Below are positions 61,900 to 64,000 of a DNA stretch of 64,000 bases, piece after piece (within the stretch, counting starts at the first letter, position 1; each line of letters begins with the position of its first letter). Location of the stretch: assembly GCA_963691655.1 (NCBI GenBank), contig OY829326.1:148570998-148634997 (forward strand). The letters are read 5' to 3'. Under the pieces are notes generated by a model, which saw only the letters and a program-made list of their open reading frames with translations, did no database searches and was not told where the DNA came from. The translations under genes were made by a program, and so were the position numbers. The DNA comes from Toxonevra muliebris (taxonomy: Eukaryota > Arthropoda > Insecta > Diptera > Pallopteridae).

Positions 61900-64000
61900 A
61901 TAGCGAAAAAAAAAACAAAATCTTTAACATAACAAAAAAAAAAAAAAAAAAAACCCTCAGTATTTTATAAATTAAAATTTATTTCTGTTTTCTTATTTCT
62001 TGCGTTTATTTATTTATTTTTTTTTTTGTAGTTTTTGCTGCAAAAGAAAATTCCAGAAAATTTATTTTGCGCAACAAAATATTTTTGAAACCGCAAACAG
62101 AAAGAGAAAAAATATTGCTTAAAATTCTGTAAATTAATGTGCACAAAATAAGCGACCGAGTGTACGAACGAAGGGACCGACGAGAAAGAGAAAAGTTGCA
62201 CCCAGCAGCATGCAAATGCAGATGCCTGCCATGCATAACTATGCTTATGTTTATGTATGTATGTGTGCGTGCATGTATGTGTACGTATATGTGTTAAGCT
62301 GAAATCCTTGCAAATTAGTGCAGAACCTGAGGTCAGAATTCGCAACTGACATTTCACATTGTGTTTTCGGTGTGTTTCGCCAATGCAGCACCTTTTAAAT
62401 TACAAAATATTCACCAGCAACAATAATAAAAACAACAACAAGAACAATAGACCATACCAACTAAACCTGCCAGCCAGTGGACAGACAACTGAACATACCG
62501 GACGGACGTACATATATACATATAGCGAAAAGACCAACACCAATTCTTGTACAGACTTTCATTTTTGTTTTTCAAGTTTTTGTTGCTGGTTTATATTTAC
62601 GTTGTTGTCGTTTTTGTTTTCTTGGTGTTGTTTTGTTTGTAAATGACTGTGTATGTGTGTGTGTGTGTATGAATACCTATAATTTTCGTTAGAATTTTTT
62701 AGTGGGTAGGCTGAAGTTGAGAGCGAAGAGGTACTCGTATTATAAGCATAAAACTCCTAAACTATGTACCTACTCGTGTGTACATGTGGAGTTTAAATTG
62801 ACCGAAATAGAAATGAACAGAAATTTCTTTGTAAAGCACACTTGTAAGATAAACAAACAAAAAAAAAAATAATAATAATAAAAAAAGTGTGGCAACTCTT
62901 TGTTCTGCTTTTTCTACTACAATTTTCAGTTAGTATCTTAGTTAGTAAAATTAAAGCTGCTTAAATTTTAAAGCATCTTAATTAGGTACTTTTACCAAAA
63001 ATTTTAAGCTACTGCAATGGCAATCAGTGATGCGAAGCTTGCAACTGCACTCATACACACTCTTGCACACACTCTTCAACACTGTCTTTCATACACATCC
63101 CAAAACTCTCTTCCACACTCTCTTCTTCTCTCTCTCTCTCTTCCACAGACTCTTCTCACTCTTCCATACTCTCTTTCTCAACACTCTATTAAATTAAATT
63201 CAAGTTTATGCTTGTAGCCAGCGATGCCAACTTGCGGGGAATTCCCCGATTTGCGAGGAATTTTTCTCGGTGTGAGGAATCGGGGAATGAACTGTTTTTT
63301 GCGGGGAATTTGAAGTCGTTCAGCTTTTAGTAATTAAAGTCTGTAGAATATTTTTTGTCAAATTTTATGTAATGTAAAACATTTAATTTATGAAATATTT
63401 CATATTTTGGGTCTTAAATTCTTCATCTTTTCTTAAGCATACCCTGCAATTTATTGGTTTGGAGAAATCGAATTTTAAAAAAGTATTTGAAAGTATTATA
63501 TTTCGAAAGTATTTTGTAAAAATTTCAGAGAACGCAGAGTGCTTTCTTAGATATAGACGATTATAGCGCCGAGTGCAAGTCAGACCAAAACAGTCGTGCG
63601 GTGCTTCGACTTCCCTTTCGGCCGTTCAGAAAGGCTTAGCTATGCCTTCGTCCAGCACCTCCTGATTAATAACTCTTAATCATTGCTGACTAATCTGTAA
63701 ACTTACAAATTACGGTCAGCCATCAAAAAGAAAATGAAGTATATTTTAGATGTTAAAAGCCGATAGTCAAAGCTTTGAACCCGTTTTTTTTTCAAAACAA
63801 AGTTTTTGACATTTTTTATTTGAGTCAAAAGAAATCCCATGAAAATTTTGATGTCCAAAAGTGGGCTGAAGCTTATATGTTAAGAACTCCGGAGTCAGAA
63901 AGTATGTTTCTATTAATCTACCAGTCCCACGAAAATTGGTTAATTTTTGGGCAGAGAAAGTTCAGGGTCGCCTTAAAATAACACTCACTGAGATCAATTT
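61900..64000. other. Non-coding DNA, microsatellites and an unexplained GC-richer patch
   Basis: CTCTT-type repeats lie at 63112-63145 and a TG tract at 62652-62668. At 63222-63310 GCGGGGAATT-like motifs recur three times. The GC-richer patch at 63560-63665 is not recognised. Confidence 0.4.

Noticed and set aside
1..64000. CRISPR array or prokaryotic operon
   Set aside because: Spliced eukaryotic gene and transposon content; repeats are degenerate tandem arrays without unique spacers.

Overview
The window is about 64 kb of AT-rich nuclear DNA from an insect, most likely a higher (brachyceran) fly. The evidence is one conserved neuronal cell-surface gene split by very long introns with canonical GT/AG borders, a load of insect-type transposons (DD37E Tc1/mariner, non-LTR retrotransposons, hAT-like and piggyBac-like non-autonomous elements, a tRNA-derived SINE), and frequent CA/TG and TACA microsatellites. 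Species cannot be fixed from the sequence.

The only host gene I can support is a Dpr-interacting protein (DIP) gene on the minus strand. Five coding exons join in perfect phase: signal peptide (34846-34717), first half of Ig1 (34402-34296), second half of Ig1 (14329-14144), first part of Ig2 (5802-5610) and second part of Ig2 (3070-2942). The third Ig domain and GPI-anchor end should lie to the left of base 1. The residues look most like Drosophila DIP-beta by memory, which is not a database result. A 20 kb intron splits Ig1. A possible promoter lies about 1 kb upstream of the start codon.

Layout: 1-5800 holds the Ig2 exons, a minus-strand LINE RNase H remnant and a tRNA-Glu-derived SINE. 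6-9.3 kb holds a broken DD37E transposase next to a GGTCTGA minisatellite. 11-13.2 kb holds LINE remnants and a TA-flanked MITE. 14.1-15.6 kb holds an Ig1 exon and a triplet-rich island with a possible alternative secretory start. 16-26.2 kb holds a second broken DD37E copy, an unassigned ORF with coding-like codon use, a 14-base minisatellite and a hAT-like element sitting between GGTCTGA blocks. 28-33.4 kb holds a piggyBac-like MITE and a LINE with clear target-site duplications inserted into one unit of an older tandem duplication. 34.3-36 kb holds the 5' exons. 36.2-38 kb is the largest GGTCTGA array, framed by hAT-like ends. 39.6-40.9 kb is an almost intact DD37E transposon. The rest (41-64 kb) is presumably upstream or 5' intronic DNA with MITEs, two LINEs, hAT-like elements and a SINE fragment.

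The most unusual signal is a dispersed family of degenerate T-rich GGTCTGA minisatellites. At one locus clearly, and at another more weakly, it is enclosed by CAGTGGCGGATC-type terminal inverted repeats with an imperfect 8-base target duplication, which suggests a non-autonomous hAT-like transposon whose interior is a tandem array.
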